From assembly GCF_002117105.1 (NCBI RefSeq), contig NZ_CP019343.1:992001-1056000 (forward strand): a stretch of DNA of 64,000 nt. Direction: 5' to 3'. A program made the position numbers and the translations under genes. A model generated the notes under the pieces. That model saw nothing but the letters and a program-made list of their open reading frames with translations, did not search any database and was not told the origin of the DNA. Below, piece after piece: positions 28,005 through 35,571 of this stretch. The DNA is from Oceanicoccus sagamiensis. Its GTDB lineage: Bacteria > Pseudomonadota > Gammaproteobacteria > Pseudomonadales > Dasaniaceae. The stretch's first letter is position 1. Every line of letters begins with the position of its first letter.

Positions 28005-28342
28005 GACAATAACTCAACCAAATAACGTAGTGATTAAAAGGGATAAACTGATACCAAACCGATGATAGAAATAGCAATATCGGAGGGCAAATGTTATAAA
28101 CTAATAACATTATACCTTTTAATCGGGATAAGGTCATTAACAATGCCCTCAAAAGAAGCTGGCGACAAGCGCCAAGGCCCGAGATGACGGTGTTTTTGCG
28201 ATAACTTAACAAATCTTAAACCACTAGCAAACGGCGAACCGTTAGGGTTACAAAAGAAGATCCAAACACCCTGCTGCCCCGTAGTTTATGAAACACAGCA
28301 TAATTATTGCCCATTAACCGATAACAACAATCAAAGGCCCTT
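28005..28342. other. 338-bp divergent promoter region of nitrilase and MFS genes
   Basis: Contains the inverted repeat and promoter listed at 28090-28137, then about 200 bp with a few short stems (TGGCG/CGCCA near 28160) but no gene I can support. An overlapping open frame at the nitrilase start has no ribosome site or family features. Confidence 0.5.
28090..28137 (-). promoter_or_regulatory. Promoter with overlapping inverted repeat upstream of the tandem nitrilase
   Basis: On the minus strand a -35-like ATGACC (28132-28137) and a perfect -10 TATAAT (28109-28114) are 17 bp apart. The -10 box overlaps the inverted repeat AATGTTAT (28090-28097), AAACTA, ATAACATT (28104-28111). A protein bound to the repeat would block RNA polymerase, the layout expected of a repressor. 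The half-site AATGTTAT recurs in other island promoters. Confidence 0.6.
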
Positions 28343-29686
28343 ATGTCCACTGCCACTGCACCCGCATCCAACAATACCTTTCTGGGCTTTATTAGCCTTC
28401 AGGACGGCGTTAACACCGGTAATATGATTACCTTTTACTTCGCCTGCTTGCTGGGCATTATGCTGGCGGCTTTCACCCCCCAGTTACAGCCTTATATTCT
28501 GGATGAGTTCCTGAATATACCGGCCTCCGAACAGGGCATGATCAGTGGTAATTTGGCTTTTTATGGCGAAATCACCATTATCCTGACCACCGGCCTATGG
28601 GGCACCATGTCGGATAAATTTGGCCGCAGACCACTGATGGCAGGTAGTTACTTAATTGTCGCCCTGAGTATGTACCTCTACCCCCGCTCAGAAACCTATG
28701 CCGAACTCGTTTTTGCCCGCATTATCTTTAATGCCGGTATCGGTATGTATAGCTGCATTATCATTACCCTGATGGCTGACTATGTGCGGGATAATAGCCG
28801 CGGCAAGGCCACTGGCCTACTGGGCATGGGCAACGGCCTTGGCGCTATGATCAGTGTATTCCTGCTATTACAGCTCCCCGCCATCTTCCAGGAACAGGGC
28901 ATGACGCCGATTGAAGCGGGTTACGCCACCTACCATGTCGCTGCCGTTATCGCATTATTCGCCGCTGTAGGTATGTGGTTTGGCCTGAAAAAAGTGGAAG
29001 TGGTGCACGAGGAAGGTGCCGAAACTGACAGCATGCTTAGGCTGGCGCAAAAAGGGCTAATCGCCGCTAAAGACCCCGGCGTAGCACTGGCTTACGGCGC
29101 ATCATTTATCGCCCGAGGCAATGTAGCACTGGTGGGTACTTTCTTTACCCTCTGGCTAAAACAATACGGCATTATCGAACTGAATATGAACAGTGCCGAA
29201 GCTTTGGCTAAAGCCGGTATGGTGCTAGGTATCGCTCAGGGTATTGCACTACTTTCAGCGCCGGTCTTTGGCATTATGACTGACCGTATTAATCGCACCA
29301 CCGCATTGATTATTACCTTAGTCGTTTCCGTTGCAGGCTATATGGGCACTTATTTTATTACCGACCCCTTTGCCAGTGGCATGTTAATTTGCGCGGCCTT
29401 AATTGGTATGGCTGAGGTGGGTTGTATTATTACCAGTGCGGTTTTGATTGCGCAGCAGACGCCGTTAAATATTCGCGGCTCGGTAATGGGCTTTTTCAAC
29501 CTCTCTGGCGGCGTTGGTATTTTGGTTGGCGCTGTTGCGGGCGGTTGGTTATTTGATAACTGGTTGCCACAGGGGCCGTTTGTCTTTATTGGCGGTGTAG
29601 CGCTGCTGGTATTAATTTGGGCGATAGCTGTCAGGCATAAAATTGTGCCACTGAATCAGCAGGCCGATGCTGGCGCCGCTCATTAA
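28343..29686 (+). CDS. MFS transporter
   Basis: 447 residues with 12 predicted membrane helices. GTMSDKFGRRPLMAGSYLI is the MFS loop 2-3 motif; VFGIMTDRINRTTALI is its counterpart in the second half. The large first periplasmic portion (QPYILDEFLNIPASEQGMISG) and overall pattern are of a metabolite transporter rather than an obvious drug pump. Divergent to the nitrilase operon, and followed by a palindromic repeat and a bidirectional terminator. It is the third island MFS gene family member with no clear substrate. Confidence 0.87.
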   Translation: MSTATAPASNNTFLGFISLQDGVNTGNMITFYFACLLGIMLAAFTPQLQPYILDEFLNIPASEQGMISGNLAFYGEITIILTTGLWGTMSDKFGRRPLMAGSYLIVALSMYLYPRSETYAELVFARIIFNAGIGMYSCIIITLMADYVRDNSRGKATGLLGMGNGLGAMISVFLLLQLPAIFQEQGMTPIEAGYATYHVAAVIALFAAVGMWFGLKKVEVVHEEGAETDSMLRLAQKGLIAAKDPGVALAYGASFIARGNVALVGTFFTLWLKQYGIIELNMNSAEALAKAGMVLGIAQGIALLSAPVFGIMTDRINRTTALIITLVVSVAGYMGTYFITDPFASGMLICAALIGMAEVGCIITSAVLIAQQTPLNIRGSVMGFFNLSGGVGILVGAVAGGWLFDNWLPQGPFVFIGGVALLVLIWAIAVRHKIVPLNQQADAGAAH

Positions 29687-29710
29687 CCCTCATAACACGT
29701 CGCCCCGGTT

Positions 29711-29781
29711 GTAGGGTGGATTATAATCCACCAATTCCTACCCACTAGCGTTAACAACCGGTGGATTATAATCCACCCTAC
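29711..29781. repeat. Dispersed palindromic repeat, paired arms
   Basis: GTAG plus GGTGGATTATAATCCACC, a 27-bp centre, then GGTGGATTATAATCCACC plus CTAC. Both cores are perfect palindromes. It sits between the MFS stop and a terminator. Confidence 0.92.
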
Positions 29782-29807
29782 GAAAGTGCCAACGTGAAAA
29801 TTGAGGC

Positions 29808-29842
29808 AAAAAAAATCCCGGCTAGTAGCCGGGATTTTTTTT
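29808..29842. terminator. Bidirectional terminator
   Basis: A-run, ATCCCGGCT, short loop, AGCCGGGAT, T-run. Serves the rightward MFS gene and the leftward isomerase/decarboxylase gene. Confidence 0.92.
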
Positions 29843-29852
29843 GCGATCACTA

Positions 29853-30632
29853 TTAGAACTCTTCTAACAAACGACCTTTGCCTTGGATTTTATCGTTAAT
29901 GCCACAGGCCCGCAGTGCATGCCAAACAGTCGCAATATTGATAGGGATTAACGGCTTCTCTAACCAGTGCTCCAGCGTTGGGAACAAATCAACCGTTGAT
30001 AAGTTAGTACCACACTGCAAGATTGCATCAACATCATCGCCATCAACTTCCTTTACCGCATCCATCACTTCTTTGATAGATGTTTCGGCAATCGCTGTAG
30101 CTGAAGGACGGTTTAAACCCTTAACGTGCTTAACGTTGTAGCCTATTTCAGTAAAGTACTGACGCACATTATCGTCACCTACCGGTGGATAAGGTGTGAT
30201 AACCGAAATGGTTTTAGCACCAAAATTTTGCAGCGCTTCATGGCTGGCAGTCGCACCGGTGGTTAAACCAAAACCTTCTGGCAACTGGTCACGTACTGCT
30301 TTTTCAAATTCGATATTACCTTCAATACCGCCCCAGAAAGTTTCAGCTGACATACCCAGCATCAGGTGTGAGATTTTTGAGCTCATCACATTATCAATCG
30401 CTGGCGGCATTTCGGTACGCATTAATTCCAGAAAGCGTTCAAACACGGCATTTTCGGTATCACCGGTTGCGGCTTTTTCGTCGGCCCAGTTTTTTAGCTC
30501 AATCCAGAAACGCGAAGGGTGCCAGGTGACTCCGTCTAAACCAAATTTTTGTAAGTCGTATTCCACACCGGTGTTAGTTGATGGAATTAATACGCCGATT
30601 TGCGCACGGCGAGCTATTTGATAATTATCCAT
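29853..30632 (-). CDS. Maleate isomerase / arylmalonate decarboxylase family enzyme
   Basis: 259 residues, Asp/Glu racemase superfamily. The N-terminal IGVLIPSTNTGVEYDL is the family's first substrate loop; the C-terminal half (DAILQCGTNLSTVDLFPTLE, then VWHALRACGI and GRLLEEF) aligns with the end of arylmalonate decarboxylase. Maleate isomerases and racemases use two cysteines. Here the second is present (Cys207) but the first site reads LGMSAETFWGG with Gly93-Met94-Ser95, as in the single-Cys arylmalonate decarboxylase (GTS). Decarboxylation of a malonate-type acid is therefore at least as likely as maleate isomerisation. Single leftward gene between a terminator and a palindromic repeat. 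Confidence 0.85.
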   Translation of the reverse strand: MDNYQIARRAQIGVLIPSTNTGVEYDLQKFGLDGVTWHPSRFWIELKNWADEKAATGDTENAVFERFLELMRTEMPPAIDNVMSSKISHLMLGMSAETFWGGIEGNIEFEKAVRDQLPEGFGLTTGATASHEALQNFGAKTISVITPYPPVGDDNVRQYFTEIGYNVKHVKGLNRPSATAIAETSIKEVMDAVKEVDGDDVDAILQCGTNLSTVDLFPTLEHWLEKPLIPINIATVWHALRACGINDKIQGKGRLLEEF

Positions 30633-30675
30633 TGGGGATGCCTATATAATTAATAAACTTTCTAAAACAAAGTAC

Positions 30676-30739
30676 GTAGGGTGGATTATAATCCACCGGT
30701 TTAACGGCTCCGGTTTTGGTGGATTGCAATCCACCCTAC
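30676..30739. repeat. Dispersed palindromic repeat, paired arms
   Basis: GTAG plus GGTGGATTATAATCCACC and the right arm GGTGGATTGCAATCCACC plus CTAC, with a short centre. Lies between the SDR stop and the isomerase start, two leftward genes, and may separate their transcripts. Confidence 0.9.
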
Positions 30740-30749
30740 GAGCACGTTG

Positions 30750-31550
30750 TTAAATATCCATGCCTGCAAACAGGTCGCGCTTTACCACTAAATTCTTTAA
30801 GAAACGCCCGATAACCTTGCCAGTGGTTAACCACTCGACCTTGGCACCGTCTTTTTCATTGGCCAAAATATTATCGACTAACCACGGGGTGACGGTTTCT
30901 ACTTTATCCGCGAGAATATTGAAGGTCTTTCTCACCTTCTGCCACTCTTCAGAGCTGGTATCGTATTCACCAATTAATAAATCAGTTAAGACCATGCCAG
31001 GGCTAACTGTACAGATTTTTACACCGCTATCGGCGGCATCTTTGGCCAGCGCCTTGTTCAAGTAATTGACCGCGCGCTTAGTCGCACCATAAATCGCCAA
31101 ACCAGCCTGGGCCATACCATTGCTGCCAAAACCTTCCATATTCCAAATCTGACCATTACCTTGGGCTGCCATACCTTTCATAGCCACCTTATTGGCATAA
31201 ATCAGGCCGGTCAGGTTGGTTGCGACAATACTCTCAATCTCGGCATTATCCGCCTCCCAAAAAGGCGCATTATCCAGCGTTCTACCGGCATTATTCACCC
31301 AGTGGTCAACTGTACCGAAATTGGCTACAGCGCAGTCCCACAGGGCTTGCAGGTCATCATAGGAGGCCACATCACAGGCGGTACCAGCTACGCGCTCAGC
31401 GCCATACTCCTTACCCAACTCTTCCACTGCCTCTTTGACTTGTTGGTCGTTTCGGGCGCTAACCACCACATTACAGCCGCGCTTAAGGAAGTTTTCAGCC
31501 ATACCTCGGCCAATACCACGGGTACTACCAGTCACAACAACGGTTTTCAT
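30750..31550 (-). CDS. Short-chain dehydrogenase/reductase, NYC1/NOL-like
   Basis: About 266 residues. Classical SDR with TGSTRGIG (7-14), NNAG (86-89), Ser143, Tyr154 and Lys158 (YGATK), so an active NAD(P)-dependent oxidoreductase is expected. The segments NMEGFGSNG, VSPGMVLTDLL and FNILADKVETVTPWLV recall plant chlorophyll(ide) b reductases of the NYC1/NOL type as I remember them, though such SDRs also occur in non-phototrophs. ATG at 31550 is chosen because GGAG precedes it; an upstream TTG would include that site in the coding region. Divergent to the lipocalin-like genes. Confidence 0.88.
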   Translation of the reverse strand: MKTVVVTGSTRGIGRGMAENFLKRGCNVVVSARNDQQVKEAVEELGKEYGAERVAGTACDVASYDDLQALWDCAVANFGTVDHWVNNAGRTLDNAPFWEADNAEIESIVATNLTGLIYANKVAMKGMAAQGNGQIWNMEGFGSNGMAQAGLAIYGATKRAVNYLNKALAKDAADSGVKICTVSPGMVLTDLLIGEYDTSSEEWQKVRKTFNILADKVETVTPWLVDNILANEKDGAKVEWLTTGKVIGRFLKNLVVKRDLFAGMDI

Positions 31551-31611
31551 AAAGATGTGCTCCAAGGGATTATTCTTTATAGTGGCGGGAATAATTCTGA
31601 CATAGATAATC

Positions 31612-31627
31612 TATTGTTATATCATTA
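31612..31627. promoter_or_regulatory. TATTGTTATATCATTA motif in SDR/lipocalin divergent promoter
   Basis: Located about 60 bp before the SDR start and 39 bp before the rightward gene. TATTGTTAT matches both direct repeats at 6041-6088 (minus strand), and TTATATCATT matches the sequence following the palindrome at 9605. Confidence 0.45.
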
Positions 31628-31665
31628 GGCTTTGCCGTCAACTATATTCTTGCTGGAACAATACC

Positions 31666-32271
31666 ATGAAACCTTACCCTACATTCCCAATTGGCTCCGT
31701 TGGTTACAATATGATGCTGATGCGCGGCACCTGGCACGACCATATTGAGCTATACAACCTTGATGGCACACCGCTAAATACCGATAGCGATCTGGGTGCA
31801 GGCACCCCCGGCCCCAGCCCCTTTGATAATCTGGCCTATATCGACTTTGATGGCTATAACCTAAAGCTGACCAATGTCCATATCCGCGGCCGCGAACTGG
31901 CCACCAAAACCTTTGCCGCCAAAATGGAAGATGGGCTACTGGTATTTGATGAGCTTGGCCCTGGTGCGTTTAATAATGTCGGCGTTTCCGGTGGTCCGGG
32001 TATCCTGACGTTTAACGCCCTGGAAATGGGCAAGCATACGGATGTTTATCTGGAGCCTGACTTTATCGCCCTGACCGGCAATGGCCAAAGAATTCGCCAC
32101 ACGGTACTGTACCGCGACAAAGTTGCTGTACGCACACTAACCGCCAGAGGCACTCGCTTATCCCCTACCTGCGATGTGCGCCATCCCACCGACCCACGCG
32201 GCCCCGATGGCCCGGTTCATGGTGAAGTGTTTGTTTCACCGATTTGGCAACATCTGGTTGATGACGAATAA
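31666..32271 (+). CDS. Lipocalin-like protein of unknown function
   Basis: 201 residues, no signal peptide, so cytoplasmic. I do not recognise a characterised family. Alternating hydrophobic strands and a GTWHDHIELYNLDGTPLN start suggest a lipocalin/calycin-type beta-barrel, as in DUF3598-like proteins. RGTWHDHIELYNLDG aligns with TGEWHGYPSLFEADG of the next gene, and PDFIALTGNG with its GPDFIGSG and GPDMFGNG, so the two proteins are related. Such barrels bind hydrophobic ligands or act as isomerases/lyases. First gene of a rightward unit, 44 bp before the next gene. Confidence 0.65.
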   Translation: MKPYPTFPIGSVGYNMMLMRGTWHDHIELYNLDGTPLNTDSDLGAGTPGPSPFDNLAYIDFDGYNLKLTNVHIRGRELATKTFAAKMEDGLLVFDELGPGAFNNVGVSGGPGILTFNALEMGKHTDVYLEPDFIALTGNGQRIRHTVLYRDKVAVRTLTARGTRLSPTCDVRHPTDPRGPDGPVHGEVFVSPIWQHLVDDE

Positions 32272-32315
32272 AGACAATATTTTAAAATAGTAGAACACGA
32301 AAAAGAGGAAACAAC

Positions 32316-33287
32316 ATGTCAGACGATAAGAAGCCCAGTAATTGGCAGCAAGCCATCACCGGTGAGTGGCACGGCTACCCATCATTATTTGAAGCCGACG
32401 GCACCCACGTAGGCTACAACAAAGTAAGCCGCGCCAGTGAATTTAAAGATGGCCGTACCACCTACTGGATGGAAACCGACTTTGATGCCTTTGGTCCATT
32501 AATGACCCGCTTTGATTTAAACACCCGTTTTAACTTTGGTGTTATCGATTCAGATCAGGATCGTATTTACACCGGCCCTGACTTTATCGGTTCAGGTCGT
32601 CCCTTCGGCATGATGGTTGATTCTAACTACTATTCTCCTGGCTGGAATGTAGGCCTGCGCACAATGAACCACGTTGTGCCGGACCTGGGTATTCAGGTTT
32701 ACTCTTCACAGTTATTTGAAGGGGATACCATGGTGGGTGTCTTTAACGGTATCTACTGTGTATCGCAGGATTACGCCACCAACCCTGACACACAAAAGCA
32801 GGTAGAAGACTTCCTGCTACAGGAAAAGAAACTGGGCCGTAAAGCCTATAACCTGCCGGTTAAAAACGAAGGTAAATTTACCGGTGAGTTTGAAGTGTAT
32901 AACGACCAACAGGAATTAATTGGCCATAACAAGGTCACGATTCACCATAAGCCCATCAATCTGGTTCACTCTGAGCAGACCATTGAAATTGAAGGTGTGA
33001 TTAATCGCAAATGGACCGCCATGCGTACACGTACCAACAATAGCCACCAGTTCCACGGCCCGGATATGTTTGGTAATGGCTTTAGCTATGGCCGTTACTT
33101 GTACTCAACCCGTCACTCTTATGCAGAGTCATTTAAGTTGTGGTCACGTGAAGCGGTTGTTGATAGCAACTACACACAGGTTTGTACCTGGCAGTTTCTG
33201 GAGTCACAAAAAGAGAAGTATATGACTCACGGTACATTGACCTGGGAAGAAGGCGATGAAGTATTAGGCGCCCAGTACGTGGAGTAA
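32316..33287 (+). CDS. Duplicated lipocalin-like protein of unknown function
   Basis: 323 residues, no signal peptide. Two similar halves: ITGEWHGYPSLFEADGTHVG with YNKV and GPDFIGSG and DSNYYSPGW in the first, FTGEFEVYNDQQELIGHNKV with GPDMFGNG and DSNYTQVCTWQF in the second. Each half looks like one calycin-type barrel and resembles the 201-residue protein upstream. Ribosome site AAAGAGGAA precedes the ATG. Function unknown; ligand binding or an enzymatic step on a hydrophobic intermediate is a guess from fold and place. Confidence 0.68.
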   Translation: MSDDKKPSNWQQAITGEWHGYPSLFEADGTHVGYNKVSRASEFKDGRTTYWMETDFDAFGPLMTRFDLNTRFNFGVIDSDQDRIYTGPDFIGSGRPFGMMVDSNYYSPGWNVGLRTMNHVVPDLGIQVYSSQLFEGDTMVGVFNGIYCVSQDYATNPDTQKQVEDFLLQEKKLGRKAYNLPVKNEGKFTGEFEVYNDQQELIGHNKVTIHHKPINLVHSEQTIEIEGVINRKWTAMRTRTNNSHQFHGPDMFGNGFSYGRYLYSTRHSYAESFKLWSREAVVDSNYTQVCTWQFLESQKEKYMTHGTLTWEEGDEVLGAQYVE

Positions 33288-33308
33288 TCACTGCGTACTT
33301 TACCAAAG

Positions 33309-33336
33309 CGGAAAGCAGGCATGGGCTTGCTTTCCG
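33309..33336. other. Intercistronic hairpin
   Basis: CGGAAAGC and GCTTTCCG form an 8-bp stem around AGGCATGGGCTT, in the 73-bp gap between the duplicated lipocalin-like gene and the next gene. There is no T-run, so it is more likely an mRNA processing or stability element than a terminator. Confidence 0.45.
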
Positions 33337-33360
33337 TTACTGATTAAAAGGGATAATAAC

Positions 33361-33951
33361 ATGTTAAAAACACGCTCTGTCTTATTGCTGACACTCCTGC
33401 TCAGCTTGTTTTCTTCTGCCCTTACGGCTGAAATGGAAACCGTCAAAACCAAAAACTTTGAGGGTGATAAATTTGTTTTCCCGAAAGATATTAAAGGCAC
33501 GCCCTTAAGCCTATTATTTTTAGCCATGGGTAAAGATCAGGAAAACGGCACCCTACAGCAGCAACAGCAGATTGAATGGCACAAGGCATTAGCTGAAAAA
33601 GGCATATTGAATGAACAGGTAGCCGCCTACCACTTTCCAGTTATGGAAAGCCCACCCTTTTTTGTCAAAGGCATTATTAGAAGCGCCATGGCCGATGCCT
33701 ATGAAGGCACCGCCGACCTTAGTCAGTCCGGCGTGCTTTATATTGATGATCTGGAAGAGTTTGCCAAAGAAGGTGGACTAACACTGGATGAGTTGCCCAC
33801 GCTGGTTTTGCTTTCGGAAGACGGCAAGATAATCAAAGAATTTAAAGGCGTTTATTCTGAAGAATTAGCTACTGCCATTGCTGCGGCAATTAATGCTGAG
33901 CTTGCTCCCTCCGAGGAACAGGCGGCCGTGCCAAATACCCCTACCCCTTAA
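33361..33951 (+). CDS. Exported protein, thioredoxin-fold-like, no CxxC
   Basis: 196 residues. A clear signal peptide (LLLTLLLSLFSSALTAE) directs it to the periplasm. The mature part has a redoxin-like order: a strand PLSLLFLAMGKDQ, an internal helix, then TLDELPTLVLLSEDGKIIKEFKG, which resembles the cis-Pro and last strands of thioredoxin folds. No CxxC pair is present, so it is not a thiol oxidoreductase of the usual kind. A short Gln run (five Q) precedes a helix. The C-terminal tail is Ala/Pro rich. Function unknown. AAGGGAT lies just upstream of the ATG. Confidence 0.6.
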   Translation: MLKTRSVLLLTLLLSLFSSALTAEMETVKTKNFEGDKFVFPKDIKGTPLSLLFLAMGKDQENGTLQQQQQIEWHKALAEKGILNEQVAAYHFPVMESPPFFVKGIIRSAMADAYEGTADLSQSGVLYIDDLEEFAKEGGLTLDELPTLVLLSEDGKIIKEFKGVYSEELATAIAAAINAELAPSEEQAAVPNTPTP

Positions 33952-33983
33952 ATTCCTCCACCCCCTGCACGGACCCAATCATC

Positions 33984-34535
33984 CGTAGGGTGGATTGCAA
34001 TCCACCGGTCTGGTCGCTACGGGCAGGGCTTTGGTGGATTATAATCCACCCTACAATGTTTACGTAAACGGCTTATTACCTGGTCTGAGTATCGACTCCA
34101 GGCAGCAAAGTGCGGAGGCAGCCCCGTAGGGTGGATTATAATCCACCGATCTTGACGGCTACGGGCAGGGCTTTGGTGGATTATAATCCACCCTACAATG
34201 TTTACGTAAACGGCTTATTACCTGGTCTGAGTATCGACTCCAGGCAGCAAAGTGCGGAGGCAGCCCCGTAGGGTGGATTATAATCCACCGATCTTGACGG
34301 CTACGGGCAGGGCTTTGGTGGATTATAATCCACCCTACAATGTTTACGTAAACGGCTTATTATCTGGTCTGAGTATCGACTCCAGGCAGCAAAGTGCGGA
34401 GGCAGCCCCGTAGGGTGGATTATAATCCACCGATCTTGACGGCTACGGGCAGGGCTTTGGTGGATTATAATCCACCCTACGATTTTTAGGCCTTAGTTAA
34501 GGTATCGACTCCTGGCAGTAATGTGCGGAGGTAGG
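33984..34535. repeat. Tandem array of ~142-bp units built on the palindromic repeat
   Basis: Unit starts at 33984, 34125, 34267 and 34409 give periods of 141, 142 and 142 bp. Each unit holds two palindromic arms (core GGTGGATTATAATCCACC), a centre with GGGCAGGGCTTT, then a 72-bp stretch containing the palindrome GTTTACGTAAAC and GTATCGACTCCAGGCAGC. The middle copies are nearly identical; the first has a different arm core (ATTGCAAT) and the last has a decayed tail (GTATCGACTCCTGGCAGT). It fills most of the 589-bp gap between convergent genes. No gene is present. Confidence 0.93.
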
Positions 34536-34540
34536 AACGA

Positions 34541-35005
34541 TTAATTCAGTTTAATTTCTACGCTGGTTTTTTCGCCGGCAACTTCAACCACTGCCTTATC
34601 AAACTTCGGCGGCCCAGTCATACCCATTGGGGCGGAAAAACCAAAAGGCTCTTTCGGATAGCCAATAAAATTGGTATCTAATTCAAGGTCGCCATCCAGA
34701 TCATGGAACAGGGAAATGGCATAACCATCCTCTGGTAAATTGTCTATAACAATCACAATATCATCAGTGCTCGTAATTTCCTGAGATACATCACGAAAAG
34801 TTTTTACATCTTCGTCCGTCGACAACCAACCATCCGGTGAATTTTGTAAAGAGACATGAATAATACCCTTGGCATTTTCAATATTGGTAATAGTAATTTC
34901 CAGCGTACTCTGGCCTGAAGGCGCGACTTCAGCTGCATCAGCTTCTTCCGTCATGGCATGAGTTGATAGTAGCAGCGCCGTCATGGCGATTAGTATTTTT
35001 TTCAT
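34541..35005 (-). CDS. DUF2141 family exported protein
   Basis: 154 residues with a signal peptide (ILIAMTALLLSTHAMTEEADA). The mature domain has the DUF2141 pattern: LEITITNIENAKGIIHVSL, NLPEDGYAISLFHDLDGDLELDTNFIG in the middle (an acidic loop that could bind a metal) and YPKEPFGFS followed by an immunoglobulin-like end. Function unknown in general; members are secreted or periplasmic beta-sandwich proteins. Its stop codon lies 6 bp from the decayed end of the tandem repeat array. Confidence 0.85.
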   Translation of the reverse strand: MKKILIAMTALLLSTHAMTEEADAAEVAPSGQSTLEITITNIENAKGIIHVSLQNSPDGWLSTDEDVKTFRDVSQEITSTDDIVIVIDNLPEDGYAISLFHDLDGDLELDTNFIGYPKEPFGFSAPMGMTGPPKFDKAVVEVAGEKTSVEIKLN

Positions 35006-35162
35006 TATTTAATCATCCTGTAAATTCGTTAAAGAGCCAGATCCAGTATTCGGGTTAAGTATTATAGTGCCTGAACATGTTTCCAATGTTAACATGCTAG
35101 CATCCAAAATCTAAAGAGCAGACATTGGAATTTAGCTGCCAAATTCACATAAAGGTTTATCT

Positions 35163-35507
35163 ATGATTATTGTTGTCGCCAAAATACTGTTTGCCAATCA
35201 GGCTGATCGTGACCGGGCGGTAGAACTCTCCGCCCCTATCCAGCTAGCCACCAGAGAACAGGAACCCGGCTGCAACGCCTATTGCTTTGCCGCTGACCCC
35301 TGTGATCCGATGGCCATTCAGGTCTATGAGTCATGGCAGGATAGCGACTCACTGGTAGCCCATTTTGACCACCCTAACTATCTGGCTATGGTTGGGATGT
35401 TTACTGAAGTAGGCATTTTGGAGAGCATTAACCGGGCCTATCTGGCGGAGAGGGATGAGCCGGTTTACGGGCCGAATTTTGAAAAGAGAGAGGCATTTTT
35501 TAGTTAA
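35163..35507 (+). CDS. Antibiotic biosynthesis monooxygenase (ABM) domain protein
   Basis: 114 residues, one dimeric alpha/beta barrel domain: VVAKILFANQADRDRAVEL, TREQEPGCNAYCFAADP and IQVYESWQDSDSLVAHFDHPNYLAM are the usual ABM strands and helices, as in YgiN-type quinol monooxygenases. Members oxidise quinols or small aromatics without cofactor, or act as heme-degrading enzymes; which applies here cannot be told. Single rightward gene, followed directly by a palindromic repeat. It lies at the right edge of the catabolic island and may belong to it. Confidence 0.85.
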   Translation: MIIVVAKILFANQADRDRAVELSAPIQLATREQEPGCNAYCFAADPCDPMAIQVYESWQDSDSLVAHFDHPNYLAMVGMFTEVGILESINRAYLAERDEPVYGPNFEKREAFFS

Positions 35508-35512
35508 GCCAC

Positions 35513-35571
35513 GTAGGGTGGATTATAATCCACCAATATATTCTCCCAAGGTGGATTGTAATCCACCCTAC
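35513..35571. repeat. Dispersed palindromic repeat, paired arms
   Basis: GTAG plus GGTGGATTATAATCCACC, a short 15-bp centre, then GGTGGATTGTAATCCACC plus CTAC. It starts 6 bp after the ABM stop, and its last bases provide the TAG stop codon of the leftward small gene at 35568. Confidence 0.92.

Noticed and set aside
28005-28212. Leftward frame of 71 codons overlapping the nitrilase start
   Set aside because: No ribosome site, no family features, and it lies over the promoter.
20613-33287. Complete nicotinate degradation pathway
   Set aside because: NicD-, NicF- and NicE-like families are present, but NicX and NicAB are absent, the alpha/beta hydrolase lacks a normal nucleophile and the isomerase lacks one Cys.
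33984-34535. Possible CRISPR array
   Set aside because: The units are 142 bp with no short repeat/unique spacer alternation, the units are alike over their whole length, and no cas gene is near.
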